From contig NZ_LT607754.1 in assembly GCF_900090285.1 (NCBI RefSeq), positions 806,001 to 870,000 of the forward strand: DNA of 64,000 nucleotides. The letters are read 5' to 3'. The DNA is from Micromonospora inositola. Lineage in GTDB: Bacteria > Actinomycetota > Actinomycetes > Mycobacteriales > Micromonosporaceae. The translations under genes and the position numbers were made by a program. The notes beneath the pieces are model-generated. The model ran no database searches, was not told the DNA's origin, and worked only from the letters and a program-made list of their open reading frames with translations. Of the stretch, positions 9,260-17,879 are shown piece after piece (position 1 is the stretch's first letter; every line of letters starts with the position of its first letter).

Positions 9260-11443
9260 GTGTCCGAGCCGCCACCGGCGCCAGATTCCCCCCGGACCGC
9301 CCCGGCGGCCGGGCCGACGGGTGGCGACGCACCCGGCGACGCCACGCCGTACCTGCTCGTCATGCCCACCACAGACGGGTCGCCGCCCGACATCGTCTGG
9401 CCCGGCCAGGAGGGCCAGCCCGCCTGGGCAATCCCGGTCACCGTCCCGGCCGGCACGCGCGGGTACGCCGTCTTCCTGCCGCTGGTCCCGGCCCCCGCCG
9501 GCGAGGGGCCGGCCGCCCCGCCGCCCCCGGTCGCCCCCCAGGCCACGGCCGGCGCCCCGGTCATCCCCGCGCAGGTCGCGACGCCTGACGCCCCGGCCTC
9601 CGTCGCCGACGGCTCGGCCGAGCAGACGCCCCCGAACGCCCCGGAAACGGCCACCGCCGAGGGCTCCGCGCCCGCCTCGCCGGTGACCGCGCCGACATCC
9701 GCCGGGGCGACACAGCCCGCAGCGGCACCGACCGCCGCCGCCGCGGGGACGCCGTCCGGGCCCGCGCCGACCGTGCCGCAGCAGCGTCTCGTCCCGGGCC
9801 GCCCCGAGGCCGTGCTGCAGCCGGCGATCGGCCCGGGCGCCCCGACGGCGCCGTACGCCGGGCAGCCGGCGCCGCCCTGGGCGACCTTCCCGCCGCAGCC
9901 GGGCGCGACCTGGGCGCCCCGCCCGCCGGTGCCCCGGACCTCGTTCCTCGGCGCCAGCTGGCCGGGGCCGCAGCCGGCCACCGGTCGGGCCACCCCGCTC
10001 GCGGTGCTCGCCGGCGCGCTCGGGATCGCGTTCTTCGTCCCGCTGAGCCGGACCGGCATCGGCTGGTTCCTCGGCTGGCTCGTCCTGACCGCCGGCGTGG
10101 TCGCCGCGGTCCGGCGGGGCACCGCCGAACTGCCCCGCACCGAACGCCTGGTTCGCGGCGGTTGGGCGGTGGCGGCCCTGGCGCTGCTCTCCGTCCTCGC
10201 CTTCCGCAACGCCTGGTGGCTGGTGACGTTCTGCGTCCTCGGCGCGCTCGGCTGCGCGACGCTGGCCATCGTGGGCGGCCGGCTGGTCCGCTCGATCCTG
10301 TTCAGCCTGGTCGCCGCGCCGTTCGCGGCGCTCCGCGGCCTGCCCTGGGTACGTCGGCACATCACCGCCACCCCCGACACGGGGATGGTTCGCCGGGTGA
10401 CCGGTTCGGTCGTCGCGACGGTGCTGGTGCTGCTGGTCTTCGGCGGCCTGCTCTCCTCGGCCGATGCGGCGTTCTCCGAGGTTCTCGGCGCGATCGTCCC
10501 AGAGATCAACGTCGGTACGGTGTTCCGCTGGATCTTCCTGGCCGTGGTGGGCGCGCTGATCGCGGTCGCCGCCGTCTACACGCTGGCCGCCCCGCCGGAC
10601 CTGTCCACCGTGGACAAGCCGAGCAGGCGCAACCTCGGCCTGCTGGAGTGGGCCCCGGCCATCGGCGCGCTGACGGTGCTCTTCGCCGGCTTCGTCGTCG
10701 TGCAGTTCACCGTGCTCTTCGGCGGCCAGCGGCACGTCCAGAAGGTCGCCGGGCTCAGCTACTCCGAGTACGCCCGCAGCGGCTTCTGGCAGCTGCTCTT
10801 CGTCACCCTGCTGACCCTGGCGGTGCTCGGTGCGGTGAGCCGCTGGGCCAGCCGGGAACGCAAGGTCGAGCGCACCGTGCTGCGCGTCCTGCTCGGCCTG
10901 CTCAGCGCGCTCAGCGTGGTGATCGTGGTGTCGGCACTGTCCCGCATGTACACGTACCAGAAGGTCTACAGCTTCACCGGCGAGCGGATCTTCGTGATGG
11001 CGTTCGAGCTGCTGCTCGGGGCGGTCTTCCTGATGATCCTGGCCGCCGGGATCCGGTGGCGGGGCCGGTGGATCCCCGGCGCGACCGTGGGGCTGGCCGT
11101 GGTGATGCTGCTCAGCCTGGCCGTGCTCAACCCGGAGGACTACGCCGCCCAGCGCAACATCGCCCGGTACCAGCAGACCGGCAAGATCGACGCCTGGTAC
11201 CTGCGGGCGCTCTCCGCCGACGCCACGCCTTCCCTGACCCGGCTGCCGGACCCGGTACGCCGGTGCACGCTCAGCTGGGTCGACGACGACCTGGCCGAGC
11301 CCGACCCCTGGTACGCCTGGAACCTGGGCCGGTACCGGGCCCGTCAGGCCCTCGACCGGATCGGCGAGGACGCCGTCGGCGGGCCGAAGGACTGCCGGGC
11401 CGCGGATCAGTTCGACCTGCCCAAGAGCCGCCGTCCGCGCTGA
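9260..11443 (+). CDS. DUF4153/DUF4173-type polytopic membrane protein
   Basis: A 727-residue protein in two parts. Residues 1 to about 235 are a Pro/Ala-rich, probably disordered cytoplasmic region. The rest has about twelve transmembrane segments, with conserved-looking motifs YSEYARSGFWQLLFVTLL, YTYQKVYSFTGER and YAAQRNIARYQQTGKID that match the DUF4173/DUF4153 type. Function is not established for this family. GTG 9260 is chosen because AAGGAG precedes it by seven bases; an in-frame GTG six codons upstream lacks a Shine-Dalgarno sequence. It is divergent from the monooxygenase gene and convergent with the GH15 gene, with a shared terminator. Confidence 0.85.
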   Translation: MSEPPPAPDSPRTAPAAGPTGGDAPGDATPYLLVMPTTDGSPPDIVWPGQEGQPAWAIPVTVPAGTRGYAVFLPLVPAPAGEGPAAPPPPVAPQATAGAPVIPAQVATPDAPASVADGSAEQTPPNAPETATAEGSAPASPVTAPTSAGATQPAAAPTAAAAGTPSGPAPTVPQQRLVPGRPEAVLQPAIGPGAPTAPYAGQPAPPWATFPPQPGATWAPRPPVPRTSFLGASWPGPQPATGRATPLAVLAGALGIAFFVPLSRTGIGWFLGWLVLTAGVVAAVRRGTAELPRTERLVRGGWAVAALALLSVLAFRNAWWLVTFCVLGALGCATLAIVGGRLVRSILFSLVAAPFAALRGLPWVRRHITATPDTGMVRRVTGSVVATVLVLLVFGGLLSSADAAFSEVLGAIVPEINVGTVFRWIFLAVVGALIAVAAVYTLAAPPDLSTVDKPSRRNLGLLEWAPAIGALTVLFAGFVVVQFTVLFGGQRHVQKVAGLSYSEYARSGFWQLLFVTLLTLAVLGAVSRWASRERKVERTVLRVLLGLLSALSVVIVVSALSRMYTYQKVYSFTGERIFVMAFELLLGAVFLMILAAGIRWRGRWIPGATVGLAVVMLLSLAVLNPEDYAAQRNIARYQQTGKIDAWYLRALSADATPSLTRLPDPVRRCTLSWVDDDLAEPDPWYAWNLGRYRARQALDRIGEDAVGGPKDCRAADQFDLPKSRRPR

Positions 11444-11465
11444 CCCTGCCCCGGCGGAGTCGAGG

Positions 11466-11504
11466 AACGCCCTGGACCGGGATCGGCTCCCGCTCCAGGG
11501 CGTT
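11466..11504. terminator. bidirectional intrinsic terminator
   Basis: A perfect 11-bp inverted repeat (AACGCCCTGGA at 11466-11476, TCCAGGGCGTT at 11494-11504) with a 17-base loop lies between two convergent genes. Short T-runs border it in both directions. Confidence 0.8.
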
Positions 11505-11509
11505 TCGCC

Positions 11510-13336
11510 TCAGGGACGGTCGTCGAGGAGCTGGTCGAGGCTGACGGCGGTGCTGATCAGCGAGAGGTGGCTGAACGCCTGCGGGAAGTTGCCGATCTGC
11601 TCGCCGGTGGGCGCGATCTCCTCCGCGTAGAGCCCGAGGTCACTGCTGTATGTGAGCATCTTCTCGAAGGTCAGTCGGGCTTCGTCGAGCCGACCGGAGT
11701 ACGCGAGGGCCTGGACGTACCAGAAGGTGCACATGCTGAAGGTGCCCTCGTTGCCGCGCAGGCCGTCGGGTGAGGCGGCCGGCTCGTACCGGTAGACGAG
11801 GCTGTCGGAGACGAGTTCGGCGTCCATGGCCCGCAGGGTCGACTGCCACATCGGGTCGGTCGGCGACACGAATCCAACGCCGGGCATGGTGAGCAGCGCC
11901 GCGTCCAGGACGTCGGTCGCGTAGTGCTGCACGAAGGCACCGCGTCCGGGGTGGAAGCCGCGCGCCATGATCTGTTCGTAGATGTCGTTGCGGGCGTTCG
12001 CCCAGCGGGTGGTGTCGGCCGGCAGGCCACGGCGGTTCGCGAGGCGGATGGCGCGGTCGAGTGCCACCCAGCACATCAGTCGCCCGAAGGTGAAGTCCTG
12101 CCGGCCGGAGCGGGTCTCCCAGATCCCGTCCTCGGGTTGGTCCCAGTGGTCACAGAGCCAGTCCACGAGGTGCCGCACGTTCAGCCACCCCTGGTGCGAG
12201 CCCTGAAACCCGTGCCTGTCGGCGAGGTGCAGCGCGCTCATCGCCTCACCGTGGATGTCGAGTTGCAGTTGGCCGGCCGCGCCGTTGCCCACGCGCACCG
12301 GGCTCGATCCGCGGTATCCCTCGAAGTGGTCGAGCACCTCCTCGGTGAGATCGGGTGAGCCGTCGACCCGGTACATGATCTGGAGCGGCACGCCGGTCGC
12401 CACCGAGTCGCGGATGCGATCGTTGAGCCAGCCCAGGTAGCGGCCGGCCTCGTCCGTGAAGCCCAGGCCGAGCAGCGCGTGCACCGAGAGGGAGGCGTCC
12501 CGGACCCAGGTGTAGCGGTAGTCCCAGTTGCGCTCGCCGCCGATCTGCTCCGGCAGCCCGGCGGTGGGGGCGGCGATCAGCGCGCCGGTCGGCGCGTACG
12601 TCATCAGCTTGAGCGTCATCGCGGAACGCTCGACCATCTCCCGCCACCGGCCGGTGTAGCAGGAGCGGCCGAGCCAGCGCCGCCAGAAGTCGCGGGTCTG
12701 GTCGAGCATCTCCCACACCTCACCCGAACTGACCACGCGTGGCGGGCCAGGCGACGCTGTTTCCAGCACGACGCCACCGATTTCGCCCTCTCGGAGCGTG
12801 CCGATCGCAGACACGCCCTCGCTGGTACGCCGGATATACGTGTCGACCCCGACCTCGACCTCGCGGACGGGGTTCAGGGTCAGGCTGAGGCTGGGGGTGC
12901 GGTAGATGACGCCGTCCGGATACTCGTCGAGTTCGTGCGGATCGCGCCCGTAGTTGAACCGTGGTTGGCACTCGATGCGGAACCGCATCGTGCCGCGAAC
13001 GATCCGGATCACGCGGACCAGGCGGTGCCGGTCGGTGGCGCGATCTCCCGCGACAGGCATGAAATCCACGAGTTCAGCCACGCCGTCCGCGCTGAGAAAG
13101 CGGGTGATCAGGATGGGCGTTCCAGGCACGTACAGCTGTTTGCTCCGGTAGTCGACCCCAACGGGCGAAACCTGGAAGTACCCACCCTCGTGCCGATCGA
13201 GCAGGCCACCGAAGATGCTCGGCGAGTCGAAGCGGGGGGCGCAGAACCAGTCCAACGTCCCGTCTCTGCTCACCAGCGCCGCAGTCTGCAGGTCACCGAT
13301 CAAGCCGTGGCCCTCCACGGCCGGGTACGAGTCCAT
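11510..13336 (-). CDS. GH15 family glycosidase (trehalase/glucoamylase-like)
   Basis: A 608-residue protein. The N-terminal beta-sandwich (YPAVEGHGLIGDLQTAALV, DGTLDWFCAPRFDSPSIF) and the (alpha/alpha)6 catalytic domain (GGERNWDYRYTWVRDASLS, WLCDHWDQPEDGIWE, and LYAEEIAPTGEQIGNFPQAF with the likely catalytic acid Glu) are the standard GH15 layout. Actinobacterial relatives hydrolyse trehalose or alpha-glucans. There is no signal peptide, so it acts in the cytoplasm. ATG 13336 is preceded by GGGAG at five bases; a GTG eight codons upstream is possible. The gene abuts the tRNA-Ala element on its upstream side. Confidence 0.9.
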   Translation of the reverse strand: MDSYPAVEGHGLIGDLQTAALVSRDGTLDWFCAPRFDSPSIFGGLLDRHEGGYFQVSPVGVDYRSKQLYVPGTPILITRFLSADGVAELVDFMPVAGDRATDRHRLVRVIRIVRGTMRFRIECQPRFNYGRDPHELDEYPDGVIYRTPSLSLTLNPVREVEVGVDTYIRRTSEGVSAIGTLREGEIGGVVLETASPGPPRVVSSGEVWEMLDQTRDFWRRWLGRSCYTGRWREMVERSAMTLKLMTYAPTGALIAAPTAGLPEQIGGERNWDYRYTWVRDASLSVHALLGLGFTDEAGRYLGWLNDRIRDSVATGVPLQIMYRVDGSPDLTEEVLDHFEGYRGSSPVRVGNGAAGQLQLDIHGEAMSALHLADRHGFQGSHQGWLNVRHLVDWLCDHWDQPEDGIWETRSGRQDFTFGRLMCWVALDRAIRLANRRGLPADTTRWANARNDIYEQIMARGFHPGRGAFVQHYATDVLDAALLTMPGVGFVSPTDPMWQSTLRAMDAELVSDSLVYRYEPAASPDGLRGNEGTFSMCTFWYVQALAYSGRLDEARLTFEKMLTYSSDLGLYAEEIAPTGEQIGNFPQAFSHLSLISTAVSLDQLLDDRP

Positions 13337-13343
13337 CAGATCT

Positions 13344-13387
13344 CCCGCCCTCGCCGACACCGACTGCGGCGACTACCCGAGGGCGGG
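13344..13387. promoter_or_regulatory. inverted repeat in GH15 upstream region
   Basis: CCCGCCCTCG (13344-13353) and CGAGGGCGGG (13378-13387) form a perfect 10-bp inverted repeat separated by 24 bases, starting 8 bases upstream of the GH15 start codon. It may be a leader hairpin overlapping the ribosome-binding region or an operator. Confidence 0.4.
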
Positions 13388-13439
13388 CGGGACACACCTC
13401 GGCCCGGCGGTCCGACCTGGTACGGGGTGTCCCGGCCGG

Positions 13440-13469
13440 TGCGCCGCCTTGGCTACTCGCGTGGCTACT
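13440..13469. repeat. direct repeat copy 1 at element edge
   Basis: A 30-base sequence, identical to 13827-13856, containing GGCTACTCGCGTGGCTACT. Similarity continues leftward for about 45 further bases at lower identity (both have GGTACGG and GGTGTCC spaced alike). This copy lies outside the tRNA fragment at 13705, that is, outside the element boundary. Confidence 0.85.
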
Positions 13470-13667
13470 CAGCCCGCGAAGGTGCAACCGCGTACAAGAG
13501 TTCTCATGTCTTCCTTTCAAGTCGTGGACAGTCCGGAGCCAGCCCACGCCAACGCGCCCTCGGAAGCAGCCGTCGTCAAGGAATCACGGCCCCGGTCGAG
13601 TTCGAACCTATGACCGTTTTGTCCTCTACACAGCAAATCGCGGAGGTTTCCTACCCGAAGACGACGA

Positions 13668-13697
13668 AGGGCGCCCGTCATGTCTGACGAACGCCCT
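13668..13697. terminator. hairpin next to the tRNA-Ala fragment
   Basis: A two-part stem: AGGGCG (13668-13673) with CGCCCT (13692-13697), and an inner CGTCA/TGACG stem around a TGTC loop. It lies just downstream, in tRNA orientation, of the truncated tRNA copy. It is probably the original terminator of tRNA-Ala before the element inserted. Confidence 0.55.
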
Positions 13698-13704
13698 GAT
13701 CGTG

Positions 13705-13751
13705 AAGGGTGGAGCCGAGGGGACTCGAACCCCTGACCCCCACACTGCCAG
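13705..13751 (-). repeat. attachment-site copy: tRNA-Ala 3' fragment (left end of element)
   Basis: Forty-seven bases identical to 18628-18674. They contain the 3' portion of tRNA-Ala (acceptor 3' strand, T arm with GGTTCGAGTCCC, variable loop and anticodon-arm 3' side). After base 13751 the sequence diverges from tRNA (GAGCGGGCG instead of TGTGGTGCG), so this copy cannot form a tRNA. It is the expected footprint of integration by a tyrosine recombinase into a tRNA gene. Confidence 0.9.
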
Positions 13752-14008
13752 GAGCGGGCGAGGCCGGGTCAAGGTCACCGGACACTGCTCAACGGGTCCG
13801 CCAAGGTACGGCGGTGTCCGTCAGGATGCGCCGCCTTGGCTACTCGCGTGGCTACTTGACCCGCATCTCACCCTGCGTGCCGGTCCGTAGTGATCCTGAT
13901 CGGGGGCATCCTGGTCGGGCCAGGAGCGGTTGGGGGTCACCGGTGGGTGCCTTTCCTCCGGGTATGCGACTTCCAACCCGCCGGTGAGCCGCGGCTGTGC
14001 GGGCGACG
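13752..14008. other. non-coding left arm of the element
   Basis: No convincing gene. It contains the second copy of the 30-base repeat (13827-13856). A short frame in the opposite direction encodes VATRVAKAAHPDGHRRTLAD and ends soon after; it could be the relic of a recombinase 3' end, which normally lies next to the attachment site. Confidence 0.5.
13827..13856. repeat. direct repeat copy 2 inside element
   Basis: Thirty bases identical to 13440-13469. The two copies lie on either side of the truncated tRNA, 387 bases apart. This suggests two successive insertions at this tRNA gene, each leaving a similar recombinase-end remnant. Confidence 0.85.
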
Positions 14009-15235
14009 ATGAGCGGTATGGGGCATCGGGAAGGCGGTGTACAGGGTCAGGACCTGTTGCAACGTCGCGAGGACGTGCGGCAGGCCAACTTCCTGGAACT
14101 GTTCGTCGACCTGGTGTTGGTGTTCGCCCTGGCCGGGGTGGTCAGCCGGGTCGCGCGGGACATCGTCAGCGAAGACGTTGTCGTCCGATGGCGGTCGATG
14201 GCCTTCCTGCTCGTGCTGTCGCTGCCGCTGATGTGGTTGTGGATCACGACCGCGCACATCACCAGCTGGTTCGACCCCCGCCGCCGCAAGATCCAGTGGA
14301 TCGTACTGGCCAGTGCCTTCGGGCTGCTGGTCATGGCCTCATCGCTTCCGTACGCGTTCATCGGCCGCGGGTGGGCGTTCGTGCTGCCGTATGTGATCCT
14401 GCAGTGCGGCCGGCCGCTCATCCTGATGCCCGCGCTACGCGGACACCCCCTGCGGCAGCTTTATCGCCGGTCGGTGCTGTGGTTCGCGGCCTCGGCGGTG
14501 ATCTGGTTCGCCGGCGCGGCCGTCAGCGGCAGCGCCCGGGCCGCCCTGTGGGGGGCCGCCGTAATCGTTGACTTCGTCGCCGCGCAGCTGCGCTGGCCGG
14601 TACCGGGGATGGCCGGGCCGCCGGTCAGTGCGTGGGCCACGGACAGCCGCCACCACCTGCCCGAGCGCTACCAGCAGTTCCTGCTGATCGCCCTCGGGGA
14701 AACCGTGCTCGCCGTCGGCACCACGCTGACCAACCAGCCGGTCACCACGGCGACCGCCGCGGGGCTGGTGCTGGCGTTCCTGTCGACGGTGCTGCTGTGG
14801 CGCATCTACTTCTACCGCTCCGGCCAGGTCCTCGCCGAAGCCGTCGCCGCGGCGGGGAACCGGGACGCCGCCGGCCTCGCCATCGGCACTGCCCACGTCG
14901 TCATGGTGCTGGGCATCGTCGCCACCGCCGTCGGCTTCGAGATCGTACTGAAACACCCAGACGGCTCGCCGGAGCCGGCGTGGCTCGTCGCGATCCTCGG
15001 CGGTCCGGCACTGTTCCTCTACGGCCGCATCCGTCTGGAACGCGTCGTGTTCGACCGGCTTTCCATCCGCCGTGTCGCCGCCATCGCCGCCCTGGCGATC
15101 GCCGCCGTCCCCCTGAATTTCGCCCCGCCGCTGGCCGCTGCGGTCGTGGCCGCGCTCGTCCTGCTCGCCGTCGCCCTCGCCGACGCCCGCCACGCCGCCG
15201 GCCGTCCCCCCGAGGCCCCCTCCCCGGCGCACTAG
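14009..15235 (+). CDS. low-temperature-requirement A (LtrA) family membrane protein
   Basis: About 408 residues with roughly ten to twelve transmembrane helices. The opening RREDVRQANFLELFVDLVLVFALAGVV, the loop ITSWFDPRRRKIQW, and the segment RYQQFLLIALGETVLAVGTTL are typical of the LtrA family, named from Listeria growth at low temperature; its biochemical role is not established. The start is uncertain: GTG 13997, ATG 14009 and ATG 14018 are in frame and none has a strong Shine-Dalgarno sequence. It is the first intact cargo gene of the tRNA-Ala element and has ordinary high-GC codon use. Confidence 0.85.
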   Translation: MSGMGHREGGVQGQDLLQRREDVRQANFLELFVDLVLVFALAGVVSRVARDIVSEDVVVRWRSMAFLLVLSLPLMWLWITTAHITSWFDPRRRKIQWIVLASAFGLLVMASSLPYAFIGRGWAFVLPYVILQCGRPLILMPALRGHPLRQLYRRSVLWFAASAVIWFAGAAVSGSARAALWGAAVIVDFVAAQLRWPVPGMAGPPVSAWATDSRHHLPERYQQFLLIALGETVLAVGTTLTNQPVTTATAAGLVLAFLSTVLLWRIYFYRSGQVLAEAVAAAGNRDAAGLAIGTAHVVMVLGIVATAVGFEIVLKHPDGSPEPAWLVAILGGPALFLYGRIRLERVVFDRLSIRRVAAIAALAIAAVPLNFAPPLAAAVVAALVLLAVALADARHAAGRPPEAPSPAH

Positions 15236-15348
15236 GTCCTGTCTGACCCCGGCGTCATCAGTTCACCAACTACAGGTAGAGGTCGGCGGCAGCCCCTGCT
15301 CTGGCAGTCCGTCACCGAGCGTGAGCTGGGCAAAGGTCATCTTCGTTG

Positions 15349-15453
15349 TCAGGGCGTGTCCCCGATCCGCGTCACAGTCACCCGGTAGCTAGCACCGTCG
15401 GATGACAGGCGGCCCAGCGCATACCCCACACCTGCGACCGCCTCCGCCACCAG
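15349..15453 (-). pseudogene. possible remnant of a small conserved protein
   Basis: A 34-codon stretch (LVAEAVAGVGYALGRLSSDG, then ASYRVTVTRIGDTP and a stop) has good GC-rich third positions and reads like the C-terminus of a small soluble protein. Nothing upstream in frame looks coding. It overlaps no confident gene and may be debris of the element. Confidence 0.25.
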
Positions 15454-15506
15454 CTGCCGATCAGCAGGCTGGTCGACGACCGCACCTGGCCCGTACGCAT
15501 CCCGGC

Positions 15507-15650
15507 CCGCTGGTAGCCGCTCTGCGCCAGCACCAGCAACGCCAGCGGCAGGAGCTCGCAGCTCTCGGCGACGCCTGGGCAGACCCTCGGCTGGTCTTCG
15601 CGTCGACGACGGGCACCCCCGTAGATCACCGCAACGACACCCGCATTCAA
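15507..15650 (+). pseudogene. tyrosine recombinase (phage-type integrase) remnant
   Basis: A 48-codon stretch reads PLVAALRQHQQRQRQELAAL followed by GDAWADPRLVFASTTGTPVD and HRNDTRIQ. This matches the segment of actinobacterial integrases between the catalytic Arg region and the HxxR box (a typical form is PLVAALRxHxxxQ...GLVFxTxxGTPxDPRN). The catalytic Arg, HxxR and Tyr motifs are missing: upstream sequence is frameshifted and downstream sequence is unrelated. It is therefore a fragment of the recombinase that once moved this element, now unable to excise it. Confidence 0.75.
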
Positions 15651-16215
15651 GGCGCTCCTTGTGGCGGCCAATGTGCGATGCGAGGAGGTGGTCACCGCAG
15701 ACGGAGCGGTCAGTTTGGAAGAGCGCACTTAACCGACCGCGTTGCCCGAAACGCCTGCGGCCCGTGGCCGTACCGGTTGCGTCTCGGGCCCGCTCGTGAC
15801 CGCTACGCTCCACGGTTACTGGCCGATGGATGGCCCGAGAGACTTCCGGGCGCCACAGGCCTCGACCTGCTCCGCAACCAGGTCCTGCATGGCCCCAAAT
15901 GCCTCAATCCCCATGGAAGAAAGTGGCTTAAAGGGGCCGAACGGATATTAGGTGCGGGCCTACCTTCAGGATTCGTTACCTAAACGTGATATTCGCCGTC
16001 CGTGATCAACCTACCTCGGTTATGGCGATCAATACGGACCTATCGCTCGAGCTTCCGAAATTCCGTGACGCTGCGCAGCGGGCGTTTGCTTTGAGCTGGC
16101 AACGGTCGGGCACCCACACACCCTCCAACCCGATACGATCCGCGCCACCGTTGCCGATCGTCCGACTTCTATGGGCGGTCAGCGACACCCCTCTACGGCA
16201 AGGAGCAGTCAAAGA
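15651..16215. other. gene-poor interval of the element
   Basis: Sequence of visibly lower and more variable GC than the surroundings. Open frames here lack coding character. The last 20 bases hold the Shine-Dalgarno sequence of the protease gene. No hairpin or promoter was identified with confidence. Confidence 0.5.
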
Positions 16216-17790
16216 ATGGTCCGAGCGATGTATCGAAAGCGAACCTTGTTCGCCCACGCAAAGAAGCGCTGCGCGGTCCTCGCGACGATGGCCCTCTCAA
16301 TCGCGCTTGGCGCAGTCGTGAACGCCGCGCCGAGCTACGCATTTTCTCCTTCCGCCCCTATGGACCGCGAAAGCGTCCAGGAATCGCTTCACTACCTGAC
16401 GTCCACTTACGGCATTGATGAAGCTGAGGGCATGCGGCGTCTCCAGCTGCAAAGCGATGGCCAGGAGCTCGACCGCGTATTGAGAAAGGCGGAGCCCCAG
16501 ACCTACGGTGGAATGCTCCTTGACCAGGCCGCTGGAGGCGTGCTGGTTCTTTCGTTCACGCAGCCGGGGGCCGCAAGTTCATATGTAGCGTCGATGCCTG
16601 ATCGTCAACACGTCCGGGTCCGGCAGGTAAGGCACCCTCTCTCAGAACTCGACGCCATCAGCGCGCGGCTTTCCAAAAAGGTCCACGCCGGACCTAACGC
16701 CATCTTCCTGCCCGCCGTCGATGAGGAAGGAAACCAAGTTGTACTGGGGGAGCGCACCTGGGTACGCGACGCGAAGCGGGCAGGCACCTTCGCCCCCAGG
16801 CCATCGGATGTCGGTACTCAGCCGACAACCAGCTCGGCTGAGCGAGCGGCAGCCGTCGATGAGGAAGTAGCCATTGCGAACGCGGCTGCCGCGGCGGAAG
16901 GCGCGTCAGTCGCTCGGCGGGCCATGAAGCTCCCGCACCCCCTGTACACCCCTTATGTTGACTGGGGTTACTGCCACCCCCTTTACTGTAAAACTACCTA
17001 TGGTCCTATGCGGGGTGGCTTAAGGCTGAACATCAAGCGCGACAACGGCACTTGGGGTGGATGCACGAGCGGCTTCAACGTCCGCAGCCACGGCGGCGCC
17101 TACAACAACTGGGCTTGGGTGCTGACAGCAGGTCACTGTGTCGTCGGAAAGGCGAACAGCACCTACATCCACCACAACGGCTACAACATCCTCACACGGA
17201 ATCGAAATCTGGAATTCAACACGTTCCCTTACGACTACGCGATTCTGCCGTACATCAACGGCACCTACTCGCAGAGTTGGCTCGACAACTTCACTGGGAA
17301 GAATCGAATCCTGAAGTATTGCCGTAACGGCGGCCAGGATAGCGACGCGGACACACCGTGTGGCACCCAGGCCACCTCGGCCAACCAGTACATTACCGCT
17401 ACTCACACGCTATCCGAGATTAAATCCGGCTGGGTAGTGTGTGCTAGTGGGAGTGGATCCGATACCGCAAACTACCCTGAGTCCTACGGCAGTGGCGCCG
17501 GCGCCGGTTACCTGGTTGGCACCCGTTGCGGGAAGGTAATCGGAAAGGACTGGGCCATCAACACTGATATCTGCGCCCGAGCGGGCGACAGCGGTGGCCC
17601 ACTGTTCAGCCAGATTGACAGCACCGGCTACGGCATCTTGGAGGGAAGCCTGCAAACCCGCACTGGCGCGTGCTATGCAGGAGAGCAGAACAACTACATC
17701 CCGTTGAGCACCATCTTCAGCGATGTAAACTCGCCCTGGATTTCCAACGGTGGCTCGACCTTCGGTATCATCACTTCCTCCACGGGCTGA
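16216..17790 (+). CDS. secreted trypsin-like (S1) serine protease with long propeptide
   Basis: A 524-residue precursor. A signal peptide (basic start MVRAMYRKRTLFAHAKKR, hydrophobic LATMALSIALGAVV, cleavage after APSYA) is followed by a propeptide to about residue 235, then a chymotrypsin-fold domain. The catalytic triad is visible: His307 in LTAGHC, Asp340 in YDYAILPY, Ser459 in GDSGGPL. Several cysteines in the mature part suggest disulfides. AAGGAG lies 10 bases before ATG 16216. Codon use is less GC-biased than in the core genes (AAC/AAT, ACT, TAT common), consistent with acquisition with the tRNA-Ala element. Substrate unknown. Confidence 0.9.
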   Translation: MVRAMYRKRTLFAHAKKRCAVLATMALSIALGAVVNAAPSYAFSPSAPMDRESVQESLHYLTSTYGIDEAEGMRRLQLQSDGQELDRVLRKAEPQTYGGMLLDQAAGGVLVLSFTQPGAASSYVASMPDRQHVRVRQVRHPLSELDAISARLSKKVHAGPNAIFLPAVDEEGNQVVLGERTWVRDAKRAGTFAPRPSDVGTQPTTSSAERAAAVDEEVAIANAAAAAEGASVARRAMKLPHPLYTPYVDWGYCHPLYCKTTYGPMRGGLRLNIKRDNGTWGGCTSGFNVRSHGGAYNNWAWVLTAGHCVVGKANSTYIHHNGYNILTRNRNLEFNTFPYDYAILPYINGTYSQSWLDNFTGKNRILKYCRNGGQDSDADTPCGTQATSANQYITATHTLSEIKSGWVVCASGSGSDTANYPESYGSGAGAGYLVGTRCGKVIGKDWAINTDICARAGDSGGPLFSQIDSTGYGILEGSLQTRTGACYAGEQNNYIPLSTIFSDVNSPWISNGGSTFGIITSSTG

Positions 17791-17879
17791 CGCAACGCGG
17801 TGGGGAGGCCGGCCGGGCCTCCTCACCGCACCTGTGGGTTCGCGATCACCACACCCTGCCTCAAGATGGTGGCTCTGAA

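Noticed and set aside
13590..13640. Second tRNA fragment suggested by GAGTTCGAACCT
   Set aside because: The TTCGAAC is a palindrome; neither strand gives a five-pair T stem, acceptor or anticodon arm.
13702..13890. Short frame with AEGTRTPDPHTA overlapping the orphan tRNA piece
   Set aside because: A well-known type of spurious translation of tRNA 3' ends.
15402..15983. A 193-codon gene on the plus strand
   Set aside because: Only its codons 36-83 look like protein of a known family (integrase); the rest is non-coding in style, so it was recorded as a pseudogene fragment.
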